DNA from: Burkholderia aenigmatica
GTDB taxonomy: Bacteria; Pseudomonadota; Gammaproteobacteria; Burkholderiales; Burkholderiaceae
Direction: 5' to 3'
DNA: 64,000 bases
Assembly (NCBI RefSeq): GCF_902499175.1
Contig: NZ_CABVQC010000028.1
Coordinates: 35,057 to 99,056 of the forward strand
In this document: positions 43,269-51,812 of the stretch, one piece after another
Layout of the letters: each line of letters starts with the position of its first letter
How positions within the stretch are numbered: position 1 is the stretch's first letter
Translations under genes and position numbers: made by a program
Notes under the pieces: generated by a model
The model's database searches: none
What the model saw: the letters and a program-made list of their open reading frames with translations, nothing else
What the model was told of the DNA's origin: nothing

Positions 43269-44207
43269 TTAGCCGAGATGCGGATAGTCCGACAGCGTGA
43301 GCCGGAAACCGTGCGCATTCGCGACCAGTTGCGCCTGCGCGCCGAACGGCAGCGTCAGCAGGTCGGGCACATGGCCGAACTGGAGCCCCGTGACGACCGG
43401 AATCCCCACCACCGCACGCACCTGCTCGATCATCGCCTGCATGTCGTAGCCGTTGTCGTACTCGAACGGCCGCGCGCCGGTGAACTGGCCGAGCACGAGC
43501 GCCTGCTGGCGCGCGAGCAGCCCCGACAGGTGCAGTTGATAGATCATCCGTTCAATCCGGAACGGCTGTTCGTTGACGTCCTCGATGAACAGGATGCCGC
43601 CTTCGATGTCGGGCATGTAGGGCGTACCGACGAGCGACGTGAGGATCGCGAGGTTGCCGCCCCACAGTGTGCCCGTCACGTTGACGGTCTGCACCTGCGG
43701 CGCTTCGGCGATGATCGTCGTGCTCGGCTGCGTCAGCGTCTGCCAGAAGTGCTGCATCGTGAAATCGCTCGGCGTTTCCGCGCCGAAGTCGGCGGACAGC
43801 ATCGGGCCGCCGAACGTCTTGATGCGCGCCTTCGCGTACAGCGCGAGCTGGAGTGCCGTGAAGTCGCTGTGGCCGACGAGCGCGACCGGCTGGTCGCGCA
43901 GCCTGCGTTCGAGCCCGCGATAGTCGAGCCCGTGCAGAATGCGCGCGGCACCGTAACCGCCGCGCACCGCGAGCGCGATGTCCGGCAGCGGCCGTTCGGG
44001 ATCGGCAAGGCGGTTCAGGTCGCCCGCCCGCTCGCCGTCGGTGCCGCCGAACCGCTGGAAGCGCCGCTGCGTCGCCTCGATGTTCTCGACGCGGTGCTGC
44101 GCGGTGCTGAGGCGCTCGAGCGCACGATTGATCGCGTCGGGGTCGTGCGGATAGCCGGACGGCGCAAGCAGGCGGATGGTGTAGGACGCGGCGGGCTGGA
44201 AGGACAT
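43269..44207 (-). CDS. ldcA: muramoyltetrapeptide carboxypeptidase (LD-carboxypeptidase)
   Basis: A 312-residue cytosolic serine peptidase (family S66) that removes the terminal D-Ala from recycled murein tetrapeptides. It shows the N-terminal IRLLAPSGYP, the RGGYGAARIL loop, the nucleophile Ser in LVGHSDFTALQLA, the Glu in LFIEDVNEQPF and the His in FGHVPDLLTLPFG. The catalytic triad Ser-Glu-His is complete. Transcribed on the minus strand with its own terminator. Confidence 0.94.
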   Translation of the reverse strand: MSFQPAASYTIRLLAPSGYPHDPDAINRALERLSTAQHRVENIEATQRRFQRFGGTDGERAGDLNRLADPERPLPDIALAVRGGYGAARILHGLDYRGLERRLRDQPVALVGHSDFTALQLALYAKARIKTFGGPMLSADFGAETPSDFTMQHFWQTLTQPSTTIIAEAPQVQTVNVTGTLWGGNLAILTSLVGTPYMPDIEGGILFIEDVNEQPFRIERMIYQLHLSGLLARQQALVLGQFTGARPFEYDNGYDMQAMIEQVRAVVGIPVVTGLQFGHVPDLLTLPFGAQAQLVANAHGFRLTLSDYPHLG

Positions 44208-44315
44208 GGCGAAGGGTGTCGGGTCGTCAAACCTGCTTAGAGGGCCTGAACCGTCTCCGGTTCACGGAACCGTGGACGCCCGGCTCGCGCCGGGCGACAC
44301 GCGCGGCGGGCGCGC

Positions 44316-44912
44316 CTATGACGTGCCGGATTCGGCGTCGCGGGCCAGCCGTGCTTCGCGCAGCGCACGACGGCGCTCGGCGAAGAACGACTTCAACGCG
44401 GCACCGCACTCGTCGGCGAGCACGCCACCGGTCACTTCGGTATGGTGATTCAACTGCGGATTCGCGAACGCGTCGATCACGCTGCCGCAGGCGCCCGTCT
44501 TCGGGTCGGCGGCGCCGTAGACGACCCGCTCGATGCGCGCATGCATGATCGCGCCCGCGCACATCAGGCACGGCTCGAGCGTCACGTACAGCTCGCAGCC
44601 GGGCATCCGGTAATTCTGCAGATGCTGCGCGGCCATGCGCAGCGCGGCCATTTCCGCATGGGCCGACGGGTCGTGCCCGCCGATTGGATGGTTGAAGCCG
44701 CGTGCGATCACTTCGTCGCCGCGCACGAGCACCGCACCGACCGGTACTTCGCCGGCCGCGCGCGCCTCTTCGGCGGCGGCCTGCGCAAGACGCATGAAAT
44801 GCAGGTCGCGCGCCGATACGGGCGCGGCTTCGGGAACGGGAGAATCGGCGGTAGATTCGGCCGCCGGAGCGGCCGCCGACCCGGCTGCGTCGTGCAGCGC
44901 GTCGGACGTCAC
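44316..44912 (-). CDS. tadA: tRNA-specific adenosine deaminase TadA
   Basis: A 198-residue zinc deaminase making inosine at the wobble position of tRNA-Arg(ACG). The zinc site is HAEMAAL plus PCLMCAGA, with the catalytic Glu in HAE. The N-terminal ~40 residues (Ala/Pro/Glu-rich, DAAGSAAAPAAES) are a low-complexity extension absent from E. coli TadA. It starts at a GTG that overlaps the upstream stop (GTGA), so translation is coupled to the DUF1992 gene. Confidence 0.93.
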   Translation of the reverse strand: MTSDALHDAAGSAAAPAAESTADSPVPEAAPVSARDLHFMRLAQAAAEEARAAGEVPVGAVLVRGDEVIARGFNHPIGGHDPSAHAEMAALRMAAQHLQNYRMPGCELYVTLEPCLMCAGAIMHARIERVVYGAADPKTGACGSVIDAFANPQLNHHTEVTGGVLADECGAALKSFFAERRRALREARLARDAESGTS

Positions 44913-45310
44913 ATCGGCCCCGCTTCGGCGGACGCTTCGTCGAGCCCGCGCTCGCACAGGCGTTCCGCGATGCGCCGGCAGTAGTCGCGCGGCATCACCA
45001 TCGGGCCACCGCGCAGCGATTCGAGCGCCATGTCGAGCGCGAGGATCTTCGCCTGCAGCCGGCACCGCGCGGCACGGTCGCTGACCGCCTGCACTTCGTC
45101 GTGCAGGTTGCGCAGCGCGCGCAATTGCTCGACGGCCGGCGGCACGAAGCCCGCATTCTTCAGGATACGGTTGGCCACCCGCACCTCCTCGGGTACGAGC
45201 AGGTCGTCATCCAGCGCCTGTGGCGCGCCGGTACCCGGCAAATCGTCGAACTCGCGCCGCGCGGCAGCAGCGGCAATACGTTGTTCGACCAGGGCGTCAA
45301 GCAATCTCAT
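44909..45310 (-). CDS. DUF1992 (DnaJ-subfamily-C-28-like) protein
   Basis: A 133-residue helical protein matching DUF1992, shared with eukaryotic DNAJC28. It shows LLDALVEQRIAAAAARREFD, the strongly conserved LPGTGAPQALDDD and VPEEVRVANRILKNAGFVPP. It has no J domain despite the name. Its stop overlaps the tadA start. Function is unknown, though association with membrane or tethering factors has been proposed for relatives. Confidence 0.85.
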   Translation of the reverse strand: MRLLDALVEQRIAAAAARREFDDLPGTGAPQALDDDLLVPEEVRVANRILKNAGFVPPAVEQLRALRNLHDEVQAVSDRAARCRLQAKILALDMALESLRGGPMVMPRDYCRRIAERLCERGLDEASAEAGPM

Positions 45311-45561
45311 CGGTCAATCGAAACAATGCGGCAGCCGAATTCTAGCAGGGTGACGCACGTGTGACAGGCACTTCGAACGAATGCTCGATATGCCATTGAC
45401 GACACGCTCGCGCCGTGCTTGCGCGAGCGTTGTTCCAACCCCGTTTAAGACCATGCCGGCTCGTGACCACGCATGGTCGCACCCCATTTCTGCGCGCCGC
45501 CGATACCCGGCGCCGCCGTCGACGCAGCCGCTTCGCTGCGGCCGCGTCGTCACGTCCGCCG
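45311..45561. other. intergenic region between DUF1992 gene and small secreted protein
   Basis: 251 bp without a gene. It holds a CTCGCGC/GCGCGAG hairpin (45409-45429) and a long imperfect GC stem (CGACGC...GCGTCG, about 45519-45550) just beyond the secreted-protein stop, which may act as its terminator although no T run follows. Confidence 0.35.
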
Positions 45562-45831
45562 CTACTGTCCGTTGTACAACTGATTGTTGAGCCGATCGAG
45601 TTCGCCCGACTTCTGCGCGCGCAGCAGTTCGTTCCGTACCTGCGCTCGCGTGAGCGCGGTCGGACTCCCCGCCTGCGACCCTGCGCCGGGCATGCTGCCC
45701 ATCGACGTCGCGCTGATCGCGGCATCGGACGGCGGCGTCGACGTCGGCGCGCTCCCTTCCTGCGCCTGCGCGAGCCCCACCGCGCCCAGCACGCAGATTG
45801 CGGCCAGCGCCGCCTTGTACATGGTCTTCAT
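45562..45831 (-). CDS. small secreted DUF4148-like protein
   Basis: An 89-residue protein with a signal peptide (MKTMYKAALAAICVLGAVGLAQA, cleavage after AQA). A Ser/Pro/Thr-rich middle follows, and the C-terminal helix LTRAQVRNELLRAQKSGEL identifies the small Burkholderia-rich DUF4148 type. It is presumably periplasmic, with no known role. It is transcribed alone. The 251 bp beyond its stop contain GC-rich hairpins. Confidence 0.75.
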   Translation of the reverse strand: MKTMYKAALAAICVLGAVGLAQAQEGSAPTSTPPSDAAISATSMGSMPGAGSQAGSPTALTRAQVRNELLRAQKSGELDRLNNQLYNGQ

Positions 45832-46331
45832 CGTGGCACCTCACATGAAGCTGCAATACCCCCCAACGACGCGGGCGGCGCCGGCTTCCCGCCGTCCGCG
45901 CACTTCGACGTCCTGCTCGCGTGCCGTCGTATCCGGCGTGCACGCAACGTCGATCCTTGCTGGCAATCCCTCTGTTTCCCCCCGGGGCTGGCGCATCGAC
46001 ATGCGCGATTTCGTGCTGCGGCCACATTGCGCGTTTCGAGTTGTGTGGCTCGCGCATCCCGCCGCATCGCGAATCGGATATTCCGGTTGCATTCACGTTG
46101 CATCGGACGAATGCCGCACGCCGAATGCAACGGCATGTTCGTCACGTGAATACAACTGGAATGGAGCAATGATAGAAACCACGTGCCGCTTTGACGCCCC
46201 CTTGAAAGGGGGTAATTTCGGTCGTTGTCATGTTGGGCGTCTAAGCTGGACAGACAGGACGGCGCATGTGCAATCGGCCACGTCACCACGACGCGGCGCG
46301 CGAGTCCGATGCACGCTCGAGGAGCGTCTTC
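45832..46331. other. intergenic region upstream of the LuxR-type gene
   Basis: 500 bp between the small secreted protein (minus) and the LuxR-type gene (plus). The left half shows no gene or repeat that I can support. The right half contains the palindromic promoter described separately (46191-46218). Confidence 0.45.
46191..46218 (+). promoter_or_regulatory. promoter with palindromic spacer upstream of LuxR-type gene
   Basis: TTGACG (46191-46196) and TAATTT (46213-46218) are separated by exactly 16 bp, and the whole spacer is the inverted repeat CCCCCTTGAAAGGGGG (7-bp arms, 2-bp centre). A protein bound here would sit between the -35 and -10, as repressors or MerR-type activators do. It is ~115 bp upstream of the regulator gene. 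Confidence 0.5.
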
Positions 46332-47414
46332 ATGTCCGACAAGCACGTCGCGCTGGCGAGTCACATTCGACGACTCTGTTCGCTCGGCGTCGAGCCGCGC
46401 CTCGTCATTCCTCATGTGATTGAAGCCGCACGACACATCGTCGGTGCCGACTGGGGCATGTTCTTCTACGCCGACGAGCACTACGCGCTGTCGGACGTCT
46501 ACAGCGAGAACGACACGGTCTACACGGTATTGCCGTCGTACTTCATGAACGTGCACAACACCGCCCGGCAGGAGGTGCTCGGCGTCACGTTCTCCGACGC
46601 GATGCGCCGCGGCCGCGGTTTCGTCAACAGCGCGCACTACGACGACGAGCTGCTGTCGAGCGAGATGTATGCGGACCTGTGGCAGCCGACCTCGATGCGT
46701 CATTGTCTCGAACTGACCGCGACGGACGGCACGCGCGGCTGGGGCAGCCTGCAGCTGTCACGCGCGCCCGGCAGTCGTCCGTTCTCGGAAAAGAATCATC
46801 GCGACATCGAACCCGTCGCCAGACATCTCGCGCACGCGCTGTCGCGGCCCGCGCAACTGCCGCTGCACGAGGCGGAAGGCAGCCTGTCCGCGATCGTCGT
46901 CGTCGATGGCGCCGGCCGGCTCCTGCTGCACAACACGGAGAGCATCCGGATGCTGTCGCTCGCGACCGGCGAACCGCTCGCGTTCTATCGTCACGACCAC
47001 TTGCCGGACTGGCTCGCCCCGCTGCTGTCGAACGTCAACCGGATCTGGCGCGGACACCCTGCGCCACCCGCGACGCTCGAGCGCCGCAATACCGCCGGCC
47101 GCTTTCGCTTCAAGGCCTATCGCCTCGCCGACGCACGCCCCGTGCAGCGCGATTTCTCCATCGTGATCTACATCGAACATTTTCCGCCGCTCGAACTGGA
47201 GATCGAACGGCTCGGCTTCGAATTCGGGTTGACCGAACGCCAGCGCGAACTCTGCACGCAGCTCGTGCTCGGCCGCTCTCACAGCGAGATCGCGAGCGGC
47301 TTCGCGCTGCGCAACAGCACGGTCATCGATCACGTGCGCAAGATCTATCGCAAGCTCAACGTGCACAACCACGACGAATTGCGCAGCGTGTTCCGGGCCG
47401 GCTCGCACGACTAG
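46332..47414 (+). CDS. LuxR-type transcriptional regulator with N-terminal sensory region
   Basis: A 360-residue regulator. The C-terminal ~65 residues are a LuxR/FixJ HTH: GLTERQRELCTQLVLGRSHS, then ALRNSTVIDHVRKIYRKLNV. The N-terminal ~150 residues look GAF-like (IVGADWGMFFYADEHYALSD), followed by a PAS-like region (AIVVVDGAGRLLLHNTESIRML). No autoinducer-binding signature of LuxR/LasR proteins is apparent, so it more likely senses a small molecule or redox state. ATG 46332 with GGAGCGT upstream is chosen. Confidence 0.83.
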   Translation: MSDKHVALASHIRRLCSLGVEPRLVIPHVIEAARHIVGADWGMFFYADEHYALSDVYSENDTVYTVLPSYFMNVHNTARQEVLGVTFSDAMRRGRGFVNSAHYDDELLSSEMYADLWQPTSMRHCLELTATDGTRGWGSLQLSRAPGSRPFSEKNHRDIEPVARHLAHALSRPAQLPLHEAEGSLSAIVVVDGAGRLLLHNTESIRMLSLATGEPLAFYRHDHLPDWLAPLLSNVNRIWRGHPAPPATLERRNTAGRFRFKAYRLADARPVQRDFSIVIYIEHFPPLELEIERLGFEFGLTERQRELCTQLVLGRSHSEIASGFALRNSTVIDHVRKIYRKLNVHNHDELRSVFRAGSHD

Positions 47415-47486
47415 CGCGGCATATCGTTCGTTTTCCTGATCGGTTCACATGTTCCGCTCGACACGCGGCGCATGGTCGAACCACAG

Positions 47487-48707
47487 TCATGCGGCTGCCC
47501 GCATCGGCCGCGCTTGCGGAAACGGACGAAACATCCATGCGATCAGGCATGCACCGATGCCGATCGCGCACGAACCGATGTAGAGCCAGCGGTAGCTGCC
47601 GGACGCATCGACGATCAGGCCGCCCGCGACGGGCCCCGCGGCCATGCCGAGGCCGCCAGCCATCGCGCAGCCACCGATCACCGTGCCCGTCATCCGCTGC
47701 GGAAAATTCTCGCGCGCGAGCACCGAATACAACGGCATCACGCCCGCATAGACGAAGCCGAACAGCGTCGCGATCACGTAGAACCCGTCGAGCGTGCGCA
47801 CGAAGCCATAGCCGAGCGCACCGAGCGCCTGCGCGAGCAGCCCGGCCACCAGCATGCGCTTCGCGCCGATGCGATCGCCCAGGATCCCGAACACGATCCG
47901 GCCGCCCATGCCGGCGAGCCCTTCGACGCTGTAGATCGATACCGCGACGGTCAGCGGGATCCCGCACGTCACCGCGTAGCTGACCGTGTGGAAGATCGGG
48001 CCCGAATGCGTCGCGCAACAGAAGAAGTTGGTCAGCAGCAGCACGATGAACGGCGGCGAACGCAGCGCATCCATGACCGACATCGCCGCAGGCTCGTCCG
48101 CCGGTGCAGGGGCCACCGGGGCCGCAGGCGCACCGTCGAGCGCGGGCGCCCGGCGCACCAGCAGCGACACCGGAATCATCACGACGGCCGCCAGCACCGC
48201 AATCAGCAGCATCGACGTGCGCCAGTCGCGCACCGACACGAGCCACGCGGCCAGCGGGGCCATCGTCATCGGCGCCATCCCCATCCCGGCCGACACGAGC
48301 GACACCGCCAGGCTGCGGTGCGTGTCGAACCAGCCCGTCACGCACGCCATCATCGGCGCGAATATCGCGGCCGTCGCGCCACCGACGGCGAGGCCGAAAG
48401 TCAGCTGGAACGCGAGCAGCGACGGCGCACGGCTCGCCAGCGCCAGGCTCGCCGACAGCAGGACGGCGCCCGTCATGACGACCGGGCGCGTGCCGATGCG
48501 ATCCGACAGGCTGCCCCACCCCATGCTCGCGAAGGCCATTGCGATGAAGCCGAGCGTCATCGCGCCGGAAATGCCGGTCATCGACCAGCCGGTGTCGCGT
48601 GCGATCGCACGCAGGAACACCGGCAGCGAAAACATCGCGCCGACCGCGATGCAGCCCATCAGGCCGCCTGCGGCGACGATCACCCAGCGGTATCGGGAAT
48701 CCGGCAT
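47487..48707 (-). CDS. MFS transporter
   Basis: A 406-residue major-facilitator protein with ~12 membrane helices and the MFS loop 2-3 motif GWGSLSDRIGTRPVV and its mid-protein equivalent GILGDRIGAKRMLVAG. The type resembles monocarboxylate/oxalate-formate antiporter-like MFS carriers. It is divergent from the GntR-flavoprotein operon with 298 bp between and could import or export that operon's substrate. That link is inference. Confidence 0.87.
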   Translation of the reverse strand: MPDSRYRWVIVAAGGLMGCIAVGAMFSLPVFLRAIARDTGWSMTGISGAMTLGFIAMAFASMGWGSLSDRIGTRPVVMTGAVLLSASLALASRAPSLLAFQLTFGLAVGGATAAIFAPMMACVTGWFDTHRSLAVSLVSAGMGMAPMTMAPLAAWLVSVRDWRTSMLLIAVLAAVVMIPVSLLVRRAPALDGAPAAPVAPAPADEPAAMSVMDALRSPPFIVLLLTNFFCCATHSGPIFHTVSYAVTCGIPLTVAVSIYSVEGLAGMGGRIVFGILGDRIGAKRMLVAGLLAQALGALGYGFVRTLDGFYVIATLFGFVYAGVMPLYSVLARENFPQRMTGTVIGGCAMAGGLGMAAGPVAGGLIVDASGSYRWLYIGSCAIGIGACLIAWMFRPFPQARPMRAAA

Positions 48708-48947
48708 GGCGTGCCTCCTTTTCGTTACGGCAATGCCCGGGACCGGGTGCTACCCGCGTGGCGCCATGTCCGGTCGACATGGATACGACGGGCGACGCAT
48801 CGGGAAATCGACAGGCGCGGAACACGCGCCGGCGAATTTTTATGGTCCGCCGCTCCGCTCCGCCCGCAACCGGCGGATCGTCCGTTTGGTCTGTCCCCTG
48901 CCGGCGCGCTTTTCCGGAATCGGAAAGTTCAAATCAGAAATCGTTGG

Positions 48948-48998
48948 TTGGGACCCGCGAGCGCGCTGACTACACTCGATCAATCTTGTCATAACAAG
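48948..48998 (+). promoter_or_regulatory. promoter and operator of the GntR-flavoprotein operon
   Basis: TTGGGA (48948-48953), a 17-bp spacer and TACACT (48971-48976) form a candidate promoter. Immediately downstream, and only 7 bp before the gntR ATG, is the inverted repeat CTTGT-CATA-ACAAG (48985-48998). It occupies the place where a Shine-Dalgarno would lie, and none is visible. Repressor binding here would block both transcription and translation initiation. Confidence 0.5.
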
Positions 48999-49005
48999 TT
49001 GACCG

Positions 49006-49776
49006 ATGACTTCACCCAACGTCGTGCCGCTGTCGATGGCCCCGCTCTACGTGCAGATCAAGGACACCCTGCGCGCGCGGATTCTCGACGGCACCTATGC
49101 GCCGCACAGCCGGATGCCTTCCGAACACGAACTCTGCGCGATGTTCGACGTCAGCCGTATCACGGTGCGCCAGGCGCTCGGCGATCTGCAGAAGGAAGGA
49201 CTGCTGTTCAAGCTGCACGGCAAGGGCACCTTCGTGTCGAAGCCGAAGGCGTTCCAGAACGTGACGTCGCTGCAGGGCTTCGCCGAGGCGATGTCGTCGA
49301 TGGGCTACGAGATCGTCAACCAGGTGCGCAGTTTCCGCACCGTCAAGGCCGACCGCCATCTCGCGACCAAGCTGAACGTGCCCGAAGGCGCGCCGCTCGT
49401 CGAGATTCATCGCGTGCGGCTGCTGAATCGCGAGCCGGTGTCGCTCGAACAGACCTGGGTGCCCGAAGCCCTCGGCAAGCGCCTCGCGGGCGCCGATCTC
49501 GCGACCCGCGACATCTTCCTGGTCCTGGAAAACGACTGCGGCATCCCGCTCGGCCATGCCGACGTGTCGATCGACGCGATCCTCGCCGACGACGAGATCG
49601 TCGATGCGCTGCATGTCGAGGAAAGCAGCCCCGTGCTGCGCATCGAGCGCCTCACGCACGACGCATCGGGCGCACCGATCGACTTCGAATACCTGTACTT
49701 CCGCGGCGACGCCTTCCAGTACCGGCTGCGCATCGACCGCCAGAAACCGCGCAAACCTGCAAGGACACAACGATGA
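49006..49776 (+). CDS. GntR-family (HutC/UTRA) regulator
   Basis: A 256-residue HutC-type GntR repressor. The winged HTH has MPSEHELCAMFDVSRITVRQ, then LFKLHGKGTFVSKP. The UTRA ligand domain follows (SLQGFAEAMSSMGYEI, HRVRLLNREPVSLEQTWVPE, VLRIERLTHDASGAPIDFEY). It is the first gene of a five-gene operon and its stop overlaps the flavoprotein start (ATGA). A perfect inverted repeat just upstream implies autoregulation. The effector is unknown and presumably is the flavoprotein's substrate. Confidence 0.9.
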   Translation: MTSPNVVPLSMAPLYVQIKDTLRARILDGTYAPHSRMPSEHELCAMFDVSRITVRQALGDLQKEGLLFKLHGKGTFVSKPKAFQNVTSLQGFAEAMSSMGYEIVNQVRSFRTVKADRHLATKLNVPEGAPLVEIHRVRLLNREPVSLEQTWVPEALGKRLAGADLATRDIFLVLENDCGIPLGHADVSIDAILADDEIVDALHVEESSPVLRIERLTHDASGAPIDFEYLYFRGDAFQYRLRIDRQKPRKPARTQR

Positions 49777-51512
49777 CTACTCATGTGCTCGAATACGACA
49801 TCGTCGTGGTCGGCGGCGGCACGGCCGGCCCGATGGCGGCAATCAAGGCGAAGGAGCGCGACCCGTCGCTGCGCGTGCTGCTGCTCGAAAAGGCGCACGT
49901 GAAGCGCAGCGGCGCGATCTCGATGGGAATGGACGGCCTGAACAATGCGGTGATCCCCGGGCACGCGACACCCGAGCAGTACACGCGCGAGATCACGATC
50001 GCCAACGACGGGATCGTCGACCAGGAAGCCGTGCATGCGTATGCGCGGCACAGCTTCGCGACGATCGAGCAGCTCGACCGCTGGGGCGTGAAGTTCGAGA
50101 AGGACGGCACCGGCGACTACGCGGTGAAGAAGGTCCATCACATGGGCGCATACGTGCTGCCGATGCCCGAAGGCCACGACATCAAGAAGGTGCTGTACCG
50201 GCAACTGAAGCGCGCACGCATCGCGATCACGAACCGGATCGTCGTGACGCGCGTGCTGACCGATGCGCAGGGCCGCGCGAGCGGCGTGCTCGGTTTCGAC
50301 TGCCGCACGGCCGAGTTCCACGTGATCCGTGCGAAGGCCGTGATCCTCTGCTGCGGCGCGGCCGGCCGGCTCGGCCTGCCGGCTTCGGGCTACCTGATGG
50401 GCACCTACGAGAACCCGACCAACGCAGGCGACGGCTACGCGATGGCCTATCACGCGGGCGCCGCGCTCGCGAACCTCGAGTGCTTCCAGATCAATCCGCT
50501 GATCAAGGACTACAACGGCCCCGCGTGCGCATACGTGACGGGCCCGCTCGGCGGCTTCACCGCGAACGGCAAGGGCGAACGCTTCATCGAATGCGATTAC
50601 TGGAGCGGCCAGATGATGTGGGAGTTCTACCAGGAACTGCAAAGCGGCAACGGCCCGGTGTTCCTGAAGCTCGACCATCTCGCGGAAGAAACGATCCAGA
50701 CCATCGAGCAGATCCTGCATACGAACGAACGGCCGAGCCGCGGCCGCTTCCACGCGGGGCGCGGCACCGACTACCGGCAGCAGATGGTCGAGATGCACAT
50801 CTCCGAGATCGGCTTCTGCAGTGGCCACAGCGCATCCGGCGTGTACGTGAACGCACGCGCGGAGACGACCGTACCGGGGCTCTATGCGGCCGGTGACATG
50901 GCGGCCGTCCCGCACAACTACATGCTCGGTGCGTTTACGTACGGCTGGTTTGCCGGGCAGAATGCGGCCGACTACGTTGCCGGCCGCGCGCATGCGCCGG
51001 TGGACGACGAACAGGTCGCCGCCGAGCGCACCCGCGTGCTTGCCCCGTTGCTGCGCGAGCGCGGCCTGGCGCCGGCGCAGGTCGAATACAAGCTGCGTCG
51101 CATGGTGAACGACTATCTGCAGCCGCCGAAGGTGACGCGCAAGATGGAAATCGGGCTTCAACGTTTCGACGCCATTACTGAGGATATCGAATCGATCAAA
51201 GCCGATCATCCGCATGAACTGATGCGCGCCGCCGAGGTGCGGGCGATCCGCGACTGTGCGGAAATGGCCGCGCGCGCGTCGCTGTTCCGCACCGAGAGCC
51301 GCTGGGGGCTGTACCACCATCGCGTCGACTTTCCGCAGCGCAACGACGCCGAGTGGTTCTGCCACACGTGGCTGCGCAAGGGCGCCGACGGCGCGATGCG
51401 CAGCGAGAAGCGAGCGGTCGAACCCTACGTCGTGCCGCTCGCCGACGACGAGCGCAGCGCCTACGCGCATCTGCGCATCCGCGAACCGGCCGCGCCCGCG
51501 GCCGCCCTCTGA
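49773..51512 (+). CDS. AprA/FrdA-like FAD-dependent oxidoreductase subunit
   Basis: A 579-residue flavoprotein of the succinate dehydrogenase/fumarate reductase/APS reductase family. The FAD dinucleotide loop is VVVGGGTAGPMAA near the N-terminus, with RSGAISMGMDGLNNAV, GCGAAGRLGL-like CCGAAGRLGLPASGYL, GLYAAGDMAAVPHNYM (second FAD contact) and a C-terminal helical domain. With an AprB-like ferredoxin encoded 11 nt downstream it resembles an AprBA-type heterodimer, but no ATP sulfurylase or sulfite genes are adjacent. It is not an SdhA, because no SdhBCD accompany it. Substrate unknown. Confidence 0.82.
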   Translation: MTTHVLEYDIVVVGGGTAGPMAAIKAKERDPSLRVLLLEKAHVKRSGAISMGMDGLNNAVIPGHATPEQYTREITIANDGIVDQEAVHAYARHSFATIEQLDRWGVKFEKDGTGDYAVKKVHHMGAYVLPMPEGHDIKKVLYRQLKRARIAITNRIVVTRVLTDAQGRASGVLGFDCRTAEFHVIRAKAVILCCGAAGRLGLPASGYLMGTYENPTNAGDGYAMAYHAGAALANLECFQINPLIKDYNGPACAYVTGPLGGFTANGKGERFIECDYWSGQMMWEFYQELQSGNGPVFLKLDHLAEETIQTIEQILHTNERPSRGRFHAGRGTDYRQQMVEMHISEIGFCSGHSASGVYVNARAETTVPGLYAAGDMAAVPHNYMLGAFTYGWFAGQNAADYVAGRAHAPVDDEQVAAERTRVLAPLLRERGLAPAQVEYKLRRMVNDYLQPPKVTRKMEIGLQRFDAITEDIESIKADHPHELMRAAEVRAIRDCAEMAARASLFRTESRWGLYHHRVDFPQRNDAEWFCHTWLRKGADGAMRSEKRAVEPYVVPLADDERSAYAHLRIREPAAPAAAL

Positions 51513-51523
51513 GGAGCCCAACC

Positions 51524-51769
51524 GTGCCCCATACGCCGCACGACATCTTCCTGCGCAGCAGCGCGCCCGTCACGATCGACGAGGATCTGTGCATCGCCGA
51601 CAAGGGCTGCACCGTCTGCGTCGACGTGTGCCCGCTCGACCTGCTCGCGATCGACGTGACGAAAGGCAAGGCCTACATGCAGTTCGACGAGTGCTGGTAC
51701 TGCATGCCGTGCGAGCGCGACTGCCCGACCGGCGCGGTCAAGGTCGACATCCCGTACCTGCTGCGCTGA
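51524..51769 (+). CDS. AprB-like 2x[4Fe-4S] ferredoxin
   Basis: An 81-residue ferredoxin with two cluster motifs: CIADKGCTVCVDVCP (C-x5-C-x2-C-x3-CP) and CWYCMPCERDCP (C-x2-C-x2-C-x3-CP). The first motif's enlarged loop and aromatic-rich second motif resemble APS reductase beta subunits more than bacterial ferredoxins. GTG start with a strong GAGGAG upstream, 11 nt after the flavoprotein stop. It is the presumed electron partner of the flavoprotein. Confidence 0.85.
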   Translation: MPHTPHDIFLRSSAPVTIDEDLCIADKGCTVCVDVCPLDLLAIDVTKGKAYMQFDECWYCMPCERDCPTGAVKVDIPYLLR

Positions 51770-51812
51770 TCGTGTGAGCGGCAGGCTCTCACCCTCCCCC
51801 GACCGTTTACCC

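Noticed and set aside
47472..49772. A plus-strand open frame running 2.3 kb upstream into the flavoprotein gene
   Set aside because: It lies opposite the MFS gene and out of frame with GntR. Its predicted protein is low-complexity, and the flavoprotein has a proper coupled start at 49773.
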